From G965207335 sp965207335 (GTDB taxonomy: Bacteria; Pseudomonadota; Gammaproteobacteria; PS1; Pseudothioglobaceae), in assembly GCA_965207335.1 (NCBI GenBank), contig OZ242267.1, positions 248,001 through 312,000 on the forward strand: a stretch of DNA of 64,000 nt. The letters are read 5' to 3'. The stretch's first letter is position 1. Each line of letters opens with the position of its first letter. Made by a program: the position numbers and the translations under genes. Below the pieces are notes generated by a model, which was not told where the DNA came from, ran no database searches, and saw nothing but the letters and a program-made list of their open reading frames with translations. This document shows, piece after piece, positions 28,353 through 36,411 of the stretch.

Positions 28353-29029
28353 AACATCCCACCTTGTTGTAAAAATGTTTTTTTGTTAATACTATAAAAA
28401 TTAACAGTATCACCAGTTTGAAACTTAATATTACAAGGAGGATTTAAATTTAATGGGCTACGGCCGATAATTCTCCATCCAGCAGGGCAGGTGTTAGGGT
28501 AAATAGCAGTTTGATTGTCAGCAATAGCAACACTTCCTTTGGCAACAGATAATCTAGGTGCTGTTAGCCTTGGCATTTGAATTTTCTTATTTATTATGCC
28601 TAAGTAAGCAAAGTTTGGTAAAAATCCAATTCCATATACTAGATAAGTAGTATTAGTATGAATTGCGATAAATTCTTCTAAACTTAAGTTTTTTACTGCT
28701 AATAATTCTTTTAAATCTAGTGCTACTATTGGATTATAGTAAACTGGTATTTTAATATTACTAGTTTGCTGTTTAAGGTTTTTATATTGACTAGTTGCAA
28801 TAATATTATTGATTTTTGTACATATATCAGCAGCGGTTATTTTATTAAGATTGTAAAACACCGTAATTGAGGTATAAGATGGTACTAAGTCTATTATTGT
28901 ATTAGCTAAATTTTTTATTAATACTATTTTTAAATTATTAATTTCAATTAAAATCTTAGGGCTTATTTGTTTAGAAAAATAAATAATAACACTGTTTTCA
29001 GAGTTAATAATGCAAGTTTTTAATTTCAT
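28349..29029 (-). CDS. pxpB: 5-oxoprolinase subunit B
   Basis: 226 residues, AHS1/KipI-type subunit. Landmarks are HTNTTYLVYGIGFLPNFAYLG, RLTAPRLSVAKGSVAIADNQTAIYP and CPAGWRIIGRSPL, which form the conserved nucleotide-site loops of the family. The N-terminal half is diverged. Middle gene of pxpA-pxpB-pxpC, 4-base overlaps on both sides. Confidence 0.92.
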   Translation of the reverse strand: MKLKTCIINSENSVIIYFSKQISPKILIEINNLKIVLIKNLANTIIDLVPSYTSITVFYNLNKITAADICTKINNIIATSQYKNLKQQTSNIKIPVYYNPIVALDLKELLAVKNLSLEEFIAIHTNTTYLVYGIGFLPNFAYLGIINKKIQMPRLTAPRLSVAKGSVAIADNQTAIYPNTCPAGWRIIGRSPLNLNPPCNIKFQTGDTVNFYSINKKTFLQQGGML

Positions 29030-29691
29030 TTGCAGTTTAATAGTGCATCAACAGAGGCTGTATTATCAGAATGAAAACATATAGTATCAATATCTTTATT
29101 ACTGCTTAGTTTATAAAATTGGCTAATAATTTTATCTTTATCGTTAAATACACTGCCTTTTTTACCTCTTTGTTTTAATTGTATTCCTTGATAAGCCCTA
29201 TCGGCAAAAGCCTCGTACAATAAAGTTATATTATTTTTTTTAGCAATGGTTAAACTAGCGGCATTAATGCCGTATTGAACTACTAATTTTAGCTTAGGAT
29301 TAATAGTATTAATCAAATTAATAATTACTTGCATAGTATTTGTATTTAACATCATATCATGGTATAAAGCACCGTGAGGCTTGATATAATGTAGTTTAGT
29401 GTTATTGTTAATGCAAATATTTTCTAGTGTTTTAATTTGTTGTAATAATTGGGTAAATAATAACTCCGTGCTAACCTCTATGCTATTTCTACCAAAGTTT
29501 TGTTTGTCAATATAACTAGGATGGGCGCCTATTGTAGTGCGATATTTTTTAGCTAATATAACAGTGGCTAACATAGATTTTTTATCCCCAGCATGACCGC
29601 CACAAGCTATATTTGCCATGTTAATTTTTGGCATAATTTTGCTATCAATATTAGGTGTTAAACATTCCCCTAAATCACAATTTATCAACAT
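29026..29691 (-). CDS. pxpA: 5-oxoprolinase subunit A (LamB/YcsF)
   Basis: 221 residues, LamB/YcsF-family TIM-barrel subunit. MLINCDLGECL at the start, NIACGGHAGDKKSM, IGAHPSYIDKQNFGR, HYIKPHGALYHDM and EAFADRAYQ are all hallmark blocks. First gene of the operon. The usual DPEFGR-type motif reads DKQNFGR. Confidence 0.94.
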   Translation of the reverse strand: MLINCDLGECLTPNIDSKIMPKINMANIACGGHAGDKKSMLATVILAKKYRTTIGAHPSYIDKQNFGRNSIEVSTELLFTQLLQQIKTLENICINNNTKLHYIKPHGALYHDMMLNTNTMQVIINLINTINPKLKLVVQYGINAASLTIAKKNNITLLYEAFADRAYQGIQLKQRGKKGSVFNDKDKIISQFYKLSSNKDIDTICFHSDNTASVDALLNCK

Positions 29692-29983
29692 TTTAATAAA
29701 TAATAACAGCCATTGTATGAGGGCAGTTTATATCAGTAGTGCTATTTTTTGTATAAATAAACATTTTTTATACATTGGTTTAATAAGTTTTTGCTTGGAG
29801 TAAGGACTAAGTAATTATTTTAACTTTAACTTATATTTTATCATAAGTGAGAATAGATACCTAAAAAGCAGTATTTTACTAACAATAATAAAACCATGAT
29901 GCTTAAGCACTTAATGTAGTAGCCTTTAATACTAAATTATTTTATAATATCACATAATTTTATAATTTTATAAGGATTTTATT

Positions 29984-30634
29984 TTGCAAAAAGATATTTT
30001 AATAAAAACAATGTTTGAATTACAAACTCAATTAAACGAAAAAACCAATGGTTTATCTTGGCTACAAGGTATTACAAAAGATGGTAGAGACATTAATTGG
30101 AATCGTTGTATTTATATGGAAACAGCGGAAGCTATTGATTCTTTTAATTGGAAACATTGGAAGGACATAGGGGCAAGTGATGATTGGGATAATTTATTGG
30201 TAGAGATAATTGACATTTGGCATTTTTTAATGAGTGAGGCAATTAGATTAAATTTTAATTACCATAATGTAAATAGCAATTTTATTGCTAATAAGAATAG
30301 AATAGAATTAATAAAATCACTAGAAAAACTTATGCAATTAAGCCTTATGGCAAGCATTACTAATAACAATAATATTAATGATATTTTTGCGGTTTTTATA
30401 GAAATATTATCCTATGCTGGTATGGATATTAAGGAATTATATAATCGCTATATCATTAAAAATCAATTAAATATTTTTCGGCAAGACAATGGTTATAAAG
30501 AGGGGAGTTACAATAAAATTTGGCACGGCAAGGAAGATAATGTAATTGCTTTTGAAATAATGGCAAATAATAATATTAGTCCTGACGAGTTATATAAACA
30601 ATTATCAGTTATTTATAGCAAAATTAAAGATTAA
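29984..30634 (+). CDS. Dimeric dUTPase (all-alpha NTP pyrophosphatase)
   Basis: 216 residues, dUTPase_2/all-alpha NTP-PPase fold. The metal-binding acidic pairs are in YMETAEAIDSFNWKHWK and VEIIDIWHFLMSEA. The C-terminal KNQLNIFRQDNGYKEGSY with IWHGKEDN is typical of dimeric dUTPases, which hydrolyse dUTP/dUDP and keep uracil out of DNA. TTG start with AAGGA nine bases upstream. This type, common in epsilonproteobacteria, kinetoplastids and phages, is less usual in gammaproteobacteria, which mostly use the trimeric Dut. Confidence 0.85.
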   Translation: MQKDILIKTMFELQTQLNEKTNGLSWLQGITKDGRDINWNRCIYMETAEAIDSFNWKHWKDIGASDDWDNLLVEIIDIWHFLMSEAIRLNFNYHNVNSNFIANKNRIELIKSLEKLMQLSLMASITNNNNINDIFAVFIEILSYAGMDIKELYNRYIIKNQLNIFRQDNGYKEGSYNKIWHGKEDNVIAFEIMANNNISPDELYKQLSVIYSKIKD

Positions 30635-30639
30635 ACATA

Positions 30640-31662
30640 CTAAGCGTTATTTATTCGTTGTAATGCAAGTTTTTTACTGATTTTATCGCTAGAAATATTT
30701 TCTGCCTTACTCATAACTAATACTTCCATTGTGCGAGTACCTATTTGTTGCAAACTATTATCTATACCATCTAAGGTATTGTTTAACTCAGCACTAATAG
30801 CAATAACTCCACCGCTATTTACCAAATAATCAGGGCAATAAACAATATTGTTTGCAAATAACCAATCAGCTGTTTTTGAGTTGTCTAATTGATTATTTGC
30901 TCCTCCTGCAATAATATTACAGTTTAATTGTTTTTTAGTATCTGCATTAATTGCATTACCTAAGGCACAAGGACTAAAAATATCACAATTAGTTTTATGT
31001 ATATCTGTATCTGACGCTTTTTGAAAATTAATATCTTTTTGAAGTTTGTTTAATGTTTGTTGATTAATATCAGCAAGTGTAAGACTAGCATTATCGCCGG
31101 CAAGAAGTTTGGCTAACTTACCACCTACTTTACCAGTACCACTAATAGCAATATGCATATTATCTAAGCTATCGTCTGCTTTTGTAAATTTAACAGCTGC
31201 CTTCATTGCATTATATACCCCAGTAGCAGTAGGGCCACTACTATCTTTTATACCACCGCAATAATTTGTCATTAATTTAACTTGTAATAAATCATCTATT
31301 GATGTGCCAACATCACCAGCAGAGTAGTACATGCCATCTAATAATTCTAGTGCTTCTCCAAGTGCTTGATAAAGTTCTGGGGTTTTTATACCATTAGTCG
31401 CTTTTGCATTAATTACAGCCTTACCACCACCATTGTTAATACCACAAATGCTATTTTTATATGTCATACTCTCTGCTAATCTTAGAGCATCATCTAATTG
31501 CATTTTGGCATTTGCATAATTCAAAAAACGACAACCACCTAATGCTGGACCCAACCTAATATTATGAATTGCGATTACAGCATCAAGTTTTGCCTTATCA
31601 TTAATTACTTTAACTACTCTCTCGTATCCTTTTATATGCAAATCTTTTATTGTTGTTGGCAT
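30640..31662 (-). CDS. Leucine dehydrogenase (Glu/Leu/Phe/Val dehydrogenase)
   Basis: 340 residues, NAD-dependent amino acid dehydrogenase. The substrate-binding LGGCRFLNYAN and the catalytic lysines K69 (MTYKNSICG) and K81 (NNGGGKAVI) match leucine dehydrogenase positions. YYSAGDVGTSIDDL is present. The Rossmann motif is ISGTGKVGGKLAKLL and the cofactor/dimer region IAGGANNQL. Length (340) is that of Leu/Phe dehydrogenases rather than glutamate dehydrogenase (~450). Convergent with the dUTPase, ending 5 bases after it. A degenerate second copy of its 5' end lies just upstream (31682-31760). Confidence 0.88.
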   Translation of the reverse strand: MPTTIKDLHIKGYERVVKVINDKAKLDAVIAIHNIRLGPALGGCRFLNYANAKMQLDDALRLAESMTYKNSICGINNGGGKAVINAKATNGIKTPELYQALGEALELLDGMYYSAGDVGTSIDDLLQVKLMTNYCGGIKDSSGPTATGVYNAMKAAVKFTKADDSLDNMHIAISGTGKVGGKLAKLLAGDNASLTLADINQQTLNKLQKDINFQKASDTDIHKTNCDIFSPCALGNAINADTKKQLNCNIIAGGANNQLDNSKTADWLFANNIVYCPDYLVNSGGVIAISAELNNTLDGIDNSLQQIGTRTMEVLVMSKAENISSDKISKKLALQRINNA

Positions 31663-31681
31663 GGCTTGAGATACCTTAATA

Positions 31682-31760
31682 TAATATTATGAATTGCGAT
31701 TATAGCATTAAACTTTATTTATTATTGACTACTTTAATTATATATTCGTATATTTTATAT
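31682..31760 (-). pseudogene. Degenerate duplicate of leucine dehydrogenase 5' segment
   Basis: About 79 bases align base for base with 31558-31636 inside the leucine dehydrogenase gene: both begin TAATATTATGAATTGCGATTA and end TTTATAT, with scattered substitutions between. The fragment is non-functional. Its last bases supply the stop codon of the next gene, so 31760/31761 marks the left junction of the accessory island. Confidence 0.75.
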
Positions 31761-33686
31761 ACTAAAGACTCTCGCATTAGGAGATTGATAATTACACTTT
31801 TTTGCCCCATCATCATCACTTCCATAATTAAAAAAATTACATCCATTAATCCCTTGACAACTACTTAATAAAATATTTGGAAATGGTGTTGCCACACATC
31901 TATTATCACAAACACTTCCAAGTTTTAAGATTGGAAGTATGAATGTTTCATTTTCACTCAAATCCCCACTATTATTAACCGCATAAAGTATTCTTTTTAT
32001 ACATCCATCAACTCCGCCACCACAACTAAGAGTTATATTTGCCCCAGTTTTATTTTTTTCATCAAAACTACAAACCACATTTCCCTCATAAACACAATAA
32101 GAAATATTCAATTCGCCATCACCCGCAGTATTATTAAATTGTATTATTGCCGTATTACTTAACTCTATAACCTCAACTTCAACTAAATTACTTGAAACAC
32201 TCTTAAAAATTCCCACCCAAATTCTTTTTTGGGGATTTCCCTCATCACAAGGTTTTAACTCACCACTCTCAATAATTCCCAAACAAGAATAAGCTCCACT
32301 TTCAGGGTTATATAAACTCGTAGTAAAATTAGCCACATATCCATTTGACAAATTTATTGACAAATTTATATTTTCCACCAACAAATTACTTGTCCCATTA
32401 TTTATATACTTTTTATTACTGCCATTTATCCCATCAACAAAAAAATTAATACATATATTTTTCCCACCACTATTTACTAATTTCTCATCACAATTATTAT
32501 TTATTCCACCCCGATAATTAAACACAAAATCCTTACTTCCACTATAAACAACCGCATCACTCTCAATTAAAACCCCGTCAATTGTCCCATTAAAACCAAC
32601 ATTTATATTCTCAGGCAATTCATCAAAATGATAGCCAATTATAGGATCTTTATCTACCACAAAAAAGTCAAACTCATTAGAAAGAGGAAAATTCGTTTTA
32701 AAATCTGCCCGTAAATCCATAATATCATCAGCCGACAAATCCTCCCAACTACTTTTATTCAACAAAAAATAAACTGAAACATTTTTACCCCCACTTTTTT
32801 TTAACCTACTAAAATTCACCGAAACATTTTTCCCACCATTACTATAATTTATATCCGCCTTTAAAGTGTCATTTAAAATATTTATTTGCCTACTATCATT
32901 AACCAAAAAACCTACGGTATTATTAAAATAATCATTTATATTAGCCAAAGAATTATTAACAAAAACCCCTTGAATCTCACTACTATCTAATCCATCACCC
33001 TCAAAAAAATCACATTTTAAATCCTGCGGTAAAAACTCCGCCGCTAAATAATTCCCCCCATAAATCCCACTCAAATTTACAGGAACATCACCAACAAAAA
33101 TATCTTTTTTTATAATACTCCCATTTGCTAAGAAAAACTTAGCCGAAGTATTTATGAAGTAATAAGAAGTTAAAAGATTTTTAAAACTATTTTGTTCAGT
33201 GATAGTTAAACTTGAATAATCTACATCTTTTAAAATATAGCTTCCACTTTCATAAGAAAAAACTTTATAAGGGTTTAAATTTGAAGAGATTTTTTTTGTG
33301 GTTTCATCGTAAAAAATTTTACATTTTTTCTCGCCGTTTATATGGATTTCACCACTTATTCCAATTGGAATATCAGATTGATTTTTATATTTTCCAAAAG
33401 TATAATTATTTATGGTAGAAGATAAAAAATCTAAATTTTCAGTAATTAAAACAAAATTATTATTATTTTTAGGATAAATAAAAACTTGTTTTAATCCATT
33501 ACTCGTTATTGAAGTTGGATTATCATTTGTTTCAACAAAATTTTTTAATATATGTTCATCTGGCTCATTCTCCATTTCATAAATATCTATATAAAAATTT
33601 TCATTAACATTAAAATTTTTTGTAGCAGAAAAAATACAGGTAAAAGTTATAAAAAAACAAAATAAAACAATAATTTTTTTAGTCAT
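31755..33686 (-). CDS. Large secreted protein of unknown function
   Basis: 643 residues. A signal peptide (MTKKIIVLFCFFITFTCIFS) is followed by a long beta-rich, Asn/Ser/Gly-rich extracellular sequence with no family I recognise. The motif GGKNVSVNFSRLKKSGGKNV and similar GGKN-(V/I)-(S/C)-(V/I) units recur at least four times. The C-terminal third carries many cysteines (SCGGGVDGCIK, CDNRCVATPF, CQGINGC), suggesting disulfides. Codon texture differs from its neighbours: GGG and GGA glycine codons are frequent, whereas flanking genes prefer GGT/GGC. The stop lies in the leucine dehydrogenase fragment, so the native C-terminus may be truncated. Acquisition by transfer is inferred; the style reminds me of DPANN archaeal or Patescibacteria surface proteins, which I cannot prove. 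Confidence 0.7.
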   Translation of the reverse strand: MTKKIIVLFCFFITFTCIFSATKNFNVNENFYIDIYEMENEPDEHILKNFVETNDNPTSITSNGLKQVFIYPKNNNNFVLITENLDFLSSTINNYTFGKYKNQSDIPIGISGEIHINGEKKCKIFYDETTKKISSNLNPYKVFSYESGSYILKDVDYSSLTITEQNSFKNLLTSYYFINTSAKFFLANGSIIKKDIFVGDVPVNLSGIYGGNYLAAEFLPQDLKCDFFEGDGLDSSEIQGVFVNNSLANINDYFNNTVGFLVNDSRQINILNDTLKADINYSNGGKNVSVNFSRLKKSGGKNVSVYFLLNKSSWEDLSADDIMDLRADFKTNFPLSNEFDFFVVDKDPIIGYHFDELPENINVGFNGTIDGVLIESDAVVYSGSKDFVFNYRGGINNNCDEKLVNSGGKNICINFFVDGINGSNKKYINNGTSNLLVENINLSINLSNGYVANFTTSLYNPESGAYSCLGIIESGELKPCDEGNPQKRIWVGIFKSVSSNLVEVEVIELSNTAIIQFNNTAGDGELNISYCVYEGNVVCSFDEKNKTGANITLSCGGGVDGCIKRILYAVNNSGDLSENETFILPILKLGSVCDNRCVATPFPNILLSSCQGINGCNFFNYGSDDDGAKKCNYQSPNARVFSI

Positions 33687-33753
33687 ACTAAAAAATTAAA
33701 ATATTTTTTTATAAAACTTATTTTTTATTATTGAGTTGTAAGAAAATTTACAC

Positions 33754-33777
33754 GAAAAAAAAGAGGTTAAAACCTCT
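33754..33777 (-). terminator. Rho-independent terminator
   Basis: On the minus strand, stem AGAGGTT (33777-33771) loop TT, AACCTCT (33768-33762), then a run of T (33762-33754). It ends the transcript of the small secreted protein at 33783-34169. Confidence 0.75.
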
Positions 33778-33782
33778 AAAAT

Positions 33783-34169
33783 TTAAATTCCTCCGGAATC
33801 TCCTCTTCCTGTCGTCACTTCTGGTATATCATCATCACTTTTAGTAACAGTATAAATAATTCCTGCTGCTAAAACCCCTAAACCAATCATTTGTCCTGTT
33901 GATAAACCTGATTTATTATCTCCAACATTTAAATAATTTGGATTTTGCTTATTAAGAACACTTAATGCCCCCGTTAATTCTGTGTTTGTATTGTTTGCCG
34001 TTCCATTAAATAAACTTCCGTTATAGTCCATTGAAAAACCCCCTAAGTGTTTTGAATCATTATTTAATCCATTAAGACTATAAGCATTAGCACTTGTTGC
34101 TAATCCTACTGACAAAGCAGTAGCACCGATTATTTTTGTTAAACTTTTTGTTAGGTTTTTTATTTCCAT
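33783..34169 (-). CDS. Small secreted/membrane protein, unknown
   Basis: 128 residues. An N-terminal signal sequence (GATALSVGLATSANAYS, probable cleavage after ANA) precedes an Asn/Gly-rich middle (FNGTANNTNTELTGAL). One hydrophobic segment (MIGLGVLAAGIIYTVT, about residues 94-109) and an acidic/glycine tail end the protein. I recognise no family. It has its own terminator 6 bases downstream and sits next to the 643-residue secreted protein, so the two may belong together in the acquired island. Confidence 0.6.
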   Translation of the reverse strand: MEIKNLTKSLTKIIGATALSVGLATSANAYSLNGLNNDSKHLGGFSMDYNGSLFNGTANNTNTELTGALSVLNKQNPNYLNVGDNKSGLSTGQMIGLGVLAAGIIYTVTKSDDDIPEVTTGRGDSGGI

Positions 34170-34517
34170 AATTATAGTAGGACTTCATCATTTATAAAGT
34201 TTTTGGTAATTTTACTATTTTTTAGGGGTAAATGTTAGATTTTTTATAAATTATTTTTTTTTAGGGGTTTTTTTATTTTTTGCTTTTCTTAACAATTTTT
34301 TCTAAACTCATTCCAAACATAGAAAATTTAATTTTGGTTTCGCTTTCTTTGCTGTCTAAGTCATCATTTATAAAGGTTTTGGTAATTTTACTATTTTTTA
34401 GAGGTGAATTTACTTAAAATTAGTTTTTTTATTTTTTTTATAATTTTTTTTTAATTTCTCTCCTTTTAAATAAATATCTATAAAAAGCATGGGTGTTGGT
34501 TTTTTCGTTTTATAATA
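34170..34517. other. Gap with remnants of the ORF6N gene
   Basis: 348 bases. Bases ~34275-34362 are a diverged copy of 35037-35125, i.e. the end of the ORF6N gene; read on the minus strand this copy gives a tail like KFSMFGMSLEKIVKKSKK. Two copies of CATCATTTATAAAG, then TTTTGGTAATTTTACTATTT, occur at ~34189 and ~34367. The region looks like a scrap-heap of partial duplications rather than a functional element. Confidence 0.65.
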
Positions 34518-34775
34518 TTATTTTAAATCCTTATACTCATTGCCTCTTTTTAGAATTGTAATAATTTCTACTTGTTTTTTATCCTCAAAAATCTCATAAA
34601 CAATTCTATAATTTTTTATTCTTATTCTAAAATAATTACTATTAACTAATTTTTTACCTATTGGATTTCTAATTTCTAATTGGATAATTTTCGTATAAAT
34701 TTGTTTTTTTAGATTTTTATCCTTGATTTTATTAAATTTTTTATTAAAGTCTTCTCTAAATAACAATTCATACAT
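34518..34775 (-). CDS. RelE/ParE-type toxin
   Basis: 85 residues with the RelE/ParE-superfamily pattern: YELLFREDFNKKFNKIKDK at the N-terminus, then NYFRIRIKNYRIVYEIFED (the (F/Y)RxRxGxYRIxY motif) and a C-terminal hydrophobic strand IITILKRGNEY with the conserved RG. Probably a translation-dependent mRNA interferase. Its start overlaps the stop of the antitoxin gene by 8 bases, as is usual for antitoxin-toxin pairs. Confidence 0.8.
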   Translation of the reverse strand: MYELLFREDFNKKFNKIKDKNLKKQIYTKIIQLEIRNPIGKKLVNSNYFRIRIKNYRIVYEIFEDKKQVEIITILKRGNEYKDLK

Positions 34776-34953
34776 TTTTTAATTCTGGATTTTTTGCCAA
34801 AAAATCTTTTTTAGTCATAATTTCTGTTTTTTTAGCCTTATTTATTTGGCTAATTTCCTCAGCAGATAAATCTTCTTGTAGATTATTTTCTACTAACTTT
34901 TTATAAATATTTAATTCTTCAAATGTATTTTTTTGTATTGTTATAGTATCCAT
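34768..34953 (-). CDS. Antitoxin of RelE-type pair
   Basis: 61 residues, acidic, starting MDTITIQKNTFEELNIYKKL, with a C-terminal segment (MTKKDFLAKNPELKNV) that would wrap the toxin. Overlaps the toxin gene. The first eight residues and the upstream ~75 bases are shared with the solitary gene at 35696-35872, and a third, decayed copy occurs near 38100-38250. The DNA-binding part is not obvious. Confidence 0.7.
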   Translation of the reverse strand: MDTITIQKNTFEELNIYKKLVENNLQEDLSAEEISQINKAKKTEIMTKKDFLAKNPELKNV

Positions 34954-35020
34954 AATTTTATTTATTTAAGTGAAGTTTATAAGTTTATTGTATCACTTTT
35001 ATAAGCAAATTTTTGATTTT
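34945..35020. repeat. Repeated antitoxin promoter segment, copy 1
   Basis: TATCCATAATTTTATTTATT, then AAGTTTATAAGTTTATTGTA, TCACTTTTATAAGCAAATTT: nearly the same in 35865-35940 and, degraded, in 38170-38250. Each lies directly upstream of an intact or decayed MDTITIQK-type small gene on the minus strand, so it carries their promoter. Confidence 0.7.
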
Positions 35021-35034
35021 TAAGGTTTGTTGCT

Positions 35035-35584
35035 TTATTTTTTGCTTTTCTTAACAATTTTTTCTAAACTCATTCCAAACATAGAAAATTTAATTTTGCT
35101 TTCACTTTCTTTGCTCTCTAAGTCATCATTTAAAAAAATATCAATTAATTCTTTGCCAAATTTTGCTCCAATTGAGTTCTTTTTATTTTCATCCTTTTCT
35201 TTTAACATTTCATTAAAATTCTTTTGTAAATCTCTTATTTTTGTGAAGGTATTAATAATTAAAAGAGTTGTAGAGGTTGCCTTTTTTGATTTTAAAATAG
35301 TTGCCAGCATATAAACCTTGTTCGGTAAAGGCTTTTGGCAGACTTGGAGAAAATTTTAATTTTTCTAGGTGGTCAAAAATTTTGACTACCTCTATTTTTT
35401 CATTTTTATTTAATTCAAAAACAAAGCCTTTGGGGAATTTATCTGGGTTATTTGTTATAGCCTGATTAACCTCTTTAGTTTTTACCCCATAAATTTTAGC
35501 AACATCACTATCAATTATTACGGAAGTATTTCTGATAGTTAAAATTAAATTTTCAATGTTTTTAGTACTTAAATTGTTTGCCAT
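35035..35584 (-). pseudogene. ORF6N-domain protein, frameshifted
   Basis: The N-terminal part (35584 to ~35312) gives an ORF6N DNA-binding domain: NLILTIRNTSVIIDSDVAKIYGV with TKEVNQAITNNPDKFPKGF and LPKAFTEQGLY. The family then continues with a MLATILKSKKAT-type helix, but here that lies in another frame (35310-35035), followed by a coiled-coil tail. The break is at TTTATATGCTGGC, where loss of one TA dinucleotide explains the shift. Intact, the protein would be ~180 residues. ORF6N proteins are phage and mobile-element associated. It could be a pseudogene, or a short-repeat phase variant. Confidence 0.8.
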
Positions 35585-35695
35585 AAAATATTTTTTTGAT
35601 AGATTTTTATAAATATTTTGTAAAAAAGATAAATTATAATGGGGTTTTTTTAATAAATTTGTGTGCTTTTTTTTGATAGTTAAATTTCATACATT

Positions 35696-35872
35696 TTAAA
35701 GTTTAACAACCTCATCAGAATCTTCAAAAATAGGATTCTTTCCAAATTCTGCCTCTAATTCTGCTTGTTCTTTATTTGAGACAAAAGAATAATTTATTTT
35801 GTGTAATTCTTCGTGTATTGCCTCTTTGATAATATTTTTTAATTCTTGTTTTTGTATTGTAATTGTATCCAT
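35696..35872 (-). CDS. Solitary antitoxin-like small protein
   Basis: 58 residues, beginning MDTITIQKQELKNIIKEAIH, ending EFGKNPIFEDSDEVVKL; acidic and helical. It shares the first eight residues and its upstream DNA with the antitoxin at 34768-34953. No toxin gene follows: downstream is the broken ORF6N gene. Possibly an orphan antitoxin left when its toxin was lost. Confidence 0.55.
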   Translation of the reverse strand: MDTITIQKQELKNIIKEAIHEELHKINYSFVSNKEQAELEAEFGKNPIFEDSDEVVKL

Positions 35873-36054
35873 AATTTTATTTATTAGGCAAAGTTTATAA
35901 GTTTATTGTATCACTTTTATAAGCAAATTTTAGTTTTTTGGGGAACCTTACAATGCTTAATTCAAACCTAATCCATTCATATCCTAAGAGGTTTAACCTC
36001 TCCCTAAATTTTCCAAAATTTAAACGGTGGTTTACCGTCTGTTGTAGTGCTTTG

Positions 36055-36162
36055 TTAGGTGTGTTGTTTTGGTTTAAGGTGCTTTTTGTCTAATAAAACA
36101 TATAAGAATAATGCACTTCCAATTAAAGTTAGTATTAATAAAATTATAGTTAAAGTATTCAT
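36055..36162 (-). CDS. Possible 35-residue single-helix membrane peptide
   Basis: ATG preceded by GAGAGG at a good distance, then MNTLTIILLILTLIGSALFL followed by a short basic tail (DKKHLKPKQHT). One membrane helix of about 22 residues. Such peptides can be type I toxins or small subunits of membrane complexes. The strong Shine-Dalgarno is the main reason to list it. Confidence 0.35.
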   Translation of the reverse strand: MNTLTIILLILTLIGSALFLYVLLDKKHLKPKQHT

Positions 36163-36296
36163 TTTTCTACCTCTCTACTTTCTAGTAAATAACCAGTAAT
36201 AAAAAATATAAAATAAATCTAACCGCTGAAAATAATGGGCGCCACATATTATCACCTTATCTTTTTAGACCGCCTACGGCACTCTAATAAGCCAAT

Positions 36297-36356
36297 TAAT
36301 CTGACCTAACAGGTCTATAATAGAGTAAAATATAGACAACCTGCTAGGTCAGGTTA
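36297..36356. promoter_or_regulatory. Long inverted repeat upstream of the CDP-alcohol gene
   Basis: Left arm CTGACCTAACAGGT (36301-36314) and right arm ACCTGCTAGGTCAG (36339-36352) are complementary except one base, and pairing continues for a few bases outside. The 24-base centre includes TATAAT (36316-36321). It could be an operator pair over a promoter, or a large cruciform or recombination site. The gene starts 56 bases further on. Confidence 0.5.
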
Positions 36357-36411
36357 TCGCCACCACATTATGCTTAAGAAAATTTCAGAATTATTTTGAT
36401 GTAACCTAACT

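Larger units (their letters stand above)
35873..36411. other. Gap between antitoxin-like gene and CDP-alcohol module
   Basis: Contains antitoxin promoter repeat copy 2 (35865-35940), the hairpin AAGAGGTTTAACCTCT near 35979, a possible 35-codon membrane peptide on the minus strand (36055-36162) and a long inverted repeat at 36297-36356. Base composition becomes visibly less AT-rich from about 36240, entering the next two genes. Confidence 0.55.

Noticed and set aside
35027..35314. 95-codon plus-strand hydrophobic frame
   Set aside because: It is the complement of the ORF6N tail, which matches its family in the minus frame.
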